Positions 14,336-15,733 of a stretch of DNA of 15,733 nucleotides are shown here, piece after piece (the stretch's first letter is position 1; every line of letters starts with the position of its first letter). Source of the stretch: Sulfurovum sp. GTDB lineage: Bacteria > Campylobacterota > Campylobacteria > Campylobacterales > Sulfurovaceae. The notes beneath the pieces were generated by a model. It ran no database searches. It was not told where the DNA came from and saw only the letters and a program-made list of their open reading frames with translations. Position numbers and translations under genes: made by a program. The stretch spans positions 1 to 15,733 of the forward strand of contig QNZW01000106.1 in assembly GCA_003978375.1 (NCBI GenBank), in the 5' to 3' direction.

Positions 14336-15656
14336 TTTGACACCTAAAGAAATAGTACACTATTTAGATACTTATGTTATTGGGCAAGATGATGCCAAAA
14401 AAACGATAGCTGTAGCACTACGTAACCGTTATCGACGTATGCAACTTAGCCAAGAGATGCAACAAGATGTAACGCCTAAAAATATTCTTATGATAGGAAG
14501 CACAGGGGTAGGTAAAACAGAAATAGCAAGACGTTTGGCAAAAATGATGAATTTGCCATTTATAAAGGTAGAAGCCAGTAAATATACTGAAGTAGGATTT
14601 GTAGGACGTGATGTGGAGTCTATGATTCGTGATTTGGCTGCTACATCTATGCAGATAGTACGTGAATCTGAAAATGAAAAAAATAAAGAAAAAATAGAAA
14701 ACTATATAGAAAATAAAATTATAGAAAAACTACTTCCTCCCTTACCAGCAGGAGCAAGTGAGCAAAAAAAGATCGAATATGATGCCTCTTTTGCTCGTAT
14801 GCAAGAGAAGTTTAGCAAAGGTGAGCTTGACCATCTTAAAATCAAAATTGAGATGCCAAATAATCCACAACTCCCAGAAGAAGGACTCCCTCCACAAATG
14901 ATACAAGTACAAGAAAGTATTGTTAAAGTACTTGGAGGCATGGGCAAAAAAGGTCCAGAAAAAGAAGTCAATGTTAAAGAAGCCAAAAAAATACTAAAAG
15001 CAGAAGCCAGTGAAGCATTACTTGATGAAGAAACACTCAAAGCTTTAGCACTTGAAAAAGTAGAAAAGGGAGGGATTGTCTTTTTAGATGAGATAGATAA
15101 AATAGCTGTATCTAGCAATTCACAAAGTAGACAAGACCCTAGTAAAGAGGGTGTTCAGAGAGATTTGCTCCCAATTGTAGAAGGATCAACGGTACATACC
15201 AAGCTTGGTATGGTAAAGACGGACCATATTTTATTTATTGCAGCAGGGGCGTTTCATATTTCTAAACCAAGTGATTTGATGCCAGAGCTACAGGGACGTT
15301 TTCCTTTGCGTGTAGAGTTAGATAGTTTAGACGAAGAGACCTTATATCGTATCTTAACCGAACCAAACAATTCGCTGATTAAACAATATGAAGCTTTGAT
15401 GAAAGTAGAAGATGTGGATCTTGTTTTTGAGGAATCTGCGTTAAGAGCCATTGCGGCATACTCTTTGCAGGCCAATGAAAAAACAGAAGATATCGGTGCA
15501 AGACGTCTACATACAGTGATGGAAAAGATACTTGAAGAGATAAGTTTTTCAGCCGATGAGCATAGTGGAGAGAAAATAGTTGTAGATGAAGCATTGGTCA
15601 AAGAAAAAATAGGCACAGTGGTAGAAGATGAAGATACCACACGGTATATCTTGTAA
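14322..15656 (+). CDS. hslU: ATP-dependent protease ATPase subunit HslU (ClpY)
   Basis: AAA+ unfoldase ring that feeds proteins into HslV. 444 residues. The N-terminal region [34 protein letters not shown] (6-39) is typical. The Walker A motif is GSTGVGKT (59-66). The pore loop is GFVG (92-95), where E. coli has GYVG. The intermediate I-domain (about 110-240) is followed by Walker [11 protein letters not shown] (253-262), the arginine-containing [11 protein letters not shown], and [18 protein letters not shown] (sensor 2). It ends in YIL, the C-terminus that docks into HslV. The ATG at 14322 is followed two codons later by another at 14328; neither has a strong ribosome site and translation is probably coupled to hslV. 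A minus-strand gene converges after only 15 bases. Confidence 0.97.
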   Translation: MKMDNLTPKEIVHYLDTYVIGQDDAKKTIAVALRNRYRRMQLSQEMQQDVTPKNILMIGSTGVGKTEIARRLAKMMNLPFIKVEASKYTEVGFVGRDVESMIRDLAATSMQIVRESENEKNKEKIENYIENKIIEKLLPPLPAGASEQKKIEYDASFARMQEKFSKGELDHLKIKIEMPNNPQLPEEGLPPQMIQVQESIVKVLGGMGKKGPEKEVNVKEAKKILKAEASEALLDEETLKALALEKVEKGGIVFLDEIDKIAVSSNSQSRQDPSKEGVQRDLLPIVEGSTVHTKLGMVKTDHILFIAAGAFHISKPSDLMPELQGRFPLRVELDSLDEETLYRILTEPNNSLIKQYEALMKVEDVDLVFEESALRAIAAYSLQANEKTEDIGARRLHTVMEKILEEISFSADEHSGEKIVVDEALVKEKIGTVVEDEDTTRYIL

Positions 15657-15671
15657 AGTCAATCTGTAAAA

Positions 15672-15733
15672 TTATTCAGCTGGAGTAATATTGGTCTCTA
15701 TAATTTTTATGACTTCATTGGGTGTTTGTATTG
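15672..15733 (-). CDS. C-terminal end of an unidentified protein (partial)
   Basis: An open minus-strand frame enters from the right edge and stops at a TAA (15672-15674). About 20 codons are visible, ending VIKIIETNITPAE. This is too short to identify. It is convergent with hslU, 15 bases away, with no good terminator between them. In other Campylobacterota I would expect era after hslU on the same strand, so the order differs here. A chance open frame of this length is quite possible. Confidence 0.4.
   Translation of the reverse strand, partial: IQTPNEVIKIIETNITPAE

Overview
The window is a gene-dense, AT-rich stretch of bacterial chromosome. It is most likely from the Campylobacterota (Epsilonproteobacteria), of a Sulfurovum/Sulfurimonas-like type. 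This rests on remembered resemblance, not a search. IlvC and HslV read very much like the Campylobacter and Helicobacter proteins, including the MF-x-ATT start of HslV. There is a long bacterial SUV3-type helicase, and hslV and hslU follow rplI. Promoters show a -10 box with no clear -35, as is usual in this group. I see no rRNA, tRNA, CRISPR array, insertion sequence or prophage gene. No gap between genes exceeds 300 bases; the longest (505-713) holds only a dyad and candidate promoter elements.

Layout. 1-504 (minus) is the N-terminal half of the membrane protease HtpX. 714-1349 (plus) is a secreted zinc peptidase of the M15/VanY type. 2790-1462 (minus) is a two-gene NfeD/stomatin operon for membrane quality control or lipid-domain organisation. 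Its promoter diverges from ilvC (2929-3954, branched-chain amino acid synthesis). A strong hairpin separates ilvC from the convergent SUV3-like RNA helicase (6846-4030). thiL (thiamine monophosphate kinase) diverges from the helicase and runs 26 bases into a convergent FAD oxidoreductase gene.

12260-7733 (minus) is a run of five same-strand genes: a TauE/DsbD_2-type membrane protein with a Met/Cys-rich tail, a dodecin, truD, gph and the FAD oxidoreductase. They are separated by 35-85 bases and seem to have several internal promoters, so this is probably not one strict operon.

12363-13267 (plus) is a tightly coupled trio: a TerB-like protein, an acylphosphatase with an altered active-site loop, and a 65-residue cysteine-rich protein. 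It ends in a 12-bp perfect hairpin whose loop carries the last stop codon. Then come rplI, hslV and hslU (ribosomal protein L9 and the HslUV protease), coupled by short overlaps. The last 62 bases hold the C-terminal end of an unidentified minus-strand gene.

Overall this is mostly housekeeping sequence, and I found no convincing undescribed multi-gene system. The points most worth checking are three genes without a Shine-Dalgarno whose ATG lies 5-6 bases after a TATACT box (candidate leaderless mRNAs), the small Cys-rich protein, the Gly-to-Cys change in the acylphosphatase, and the bacterial SUV3 helicase with a zinc ribbon and Arg/Gly tail.
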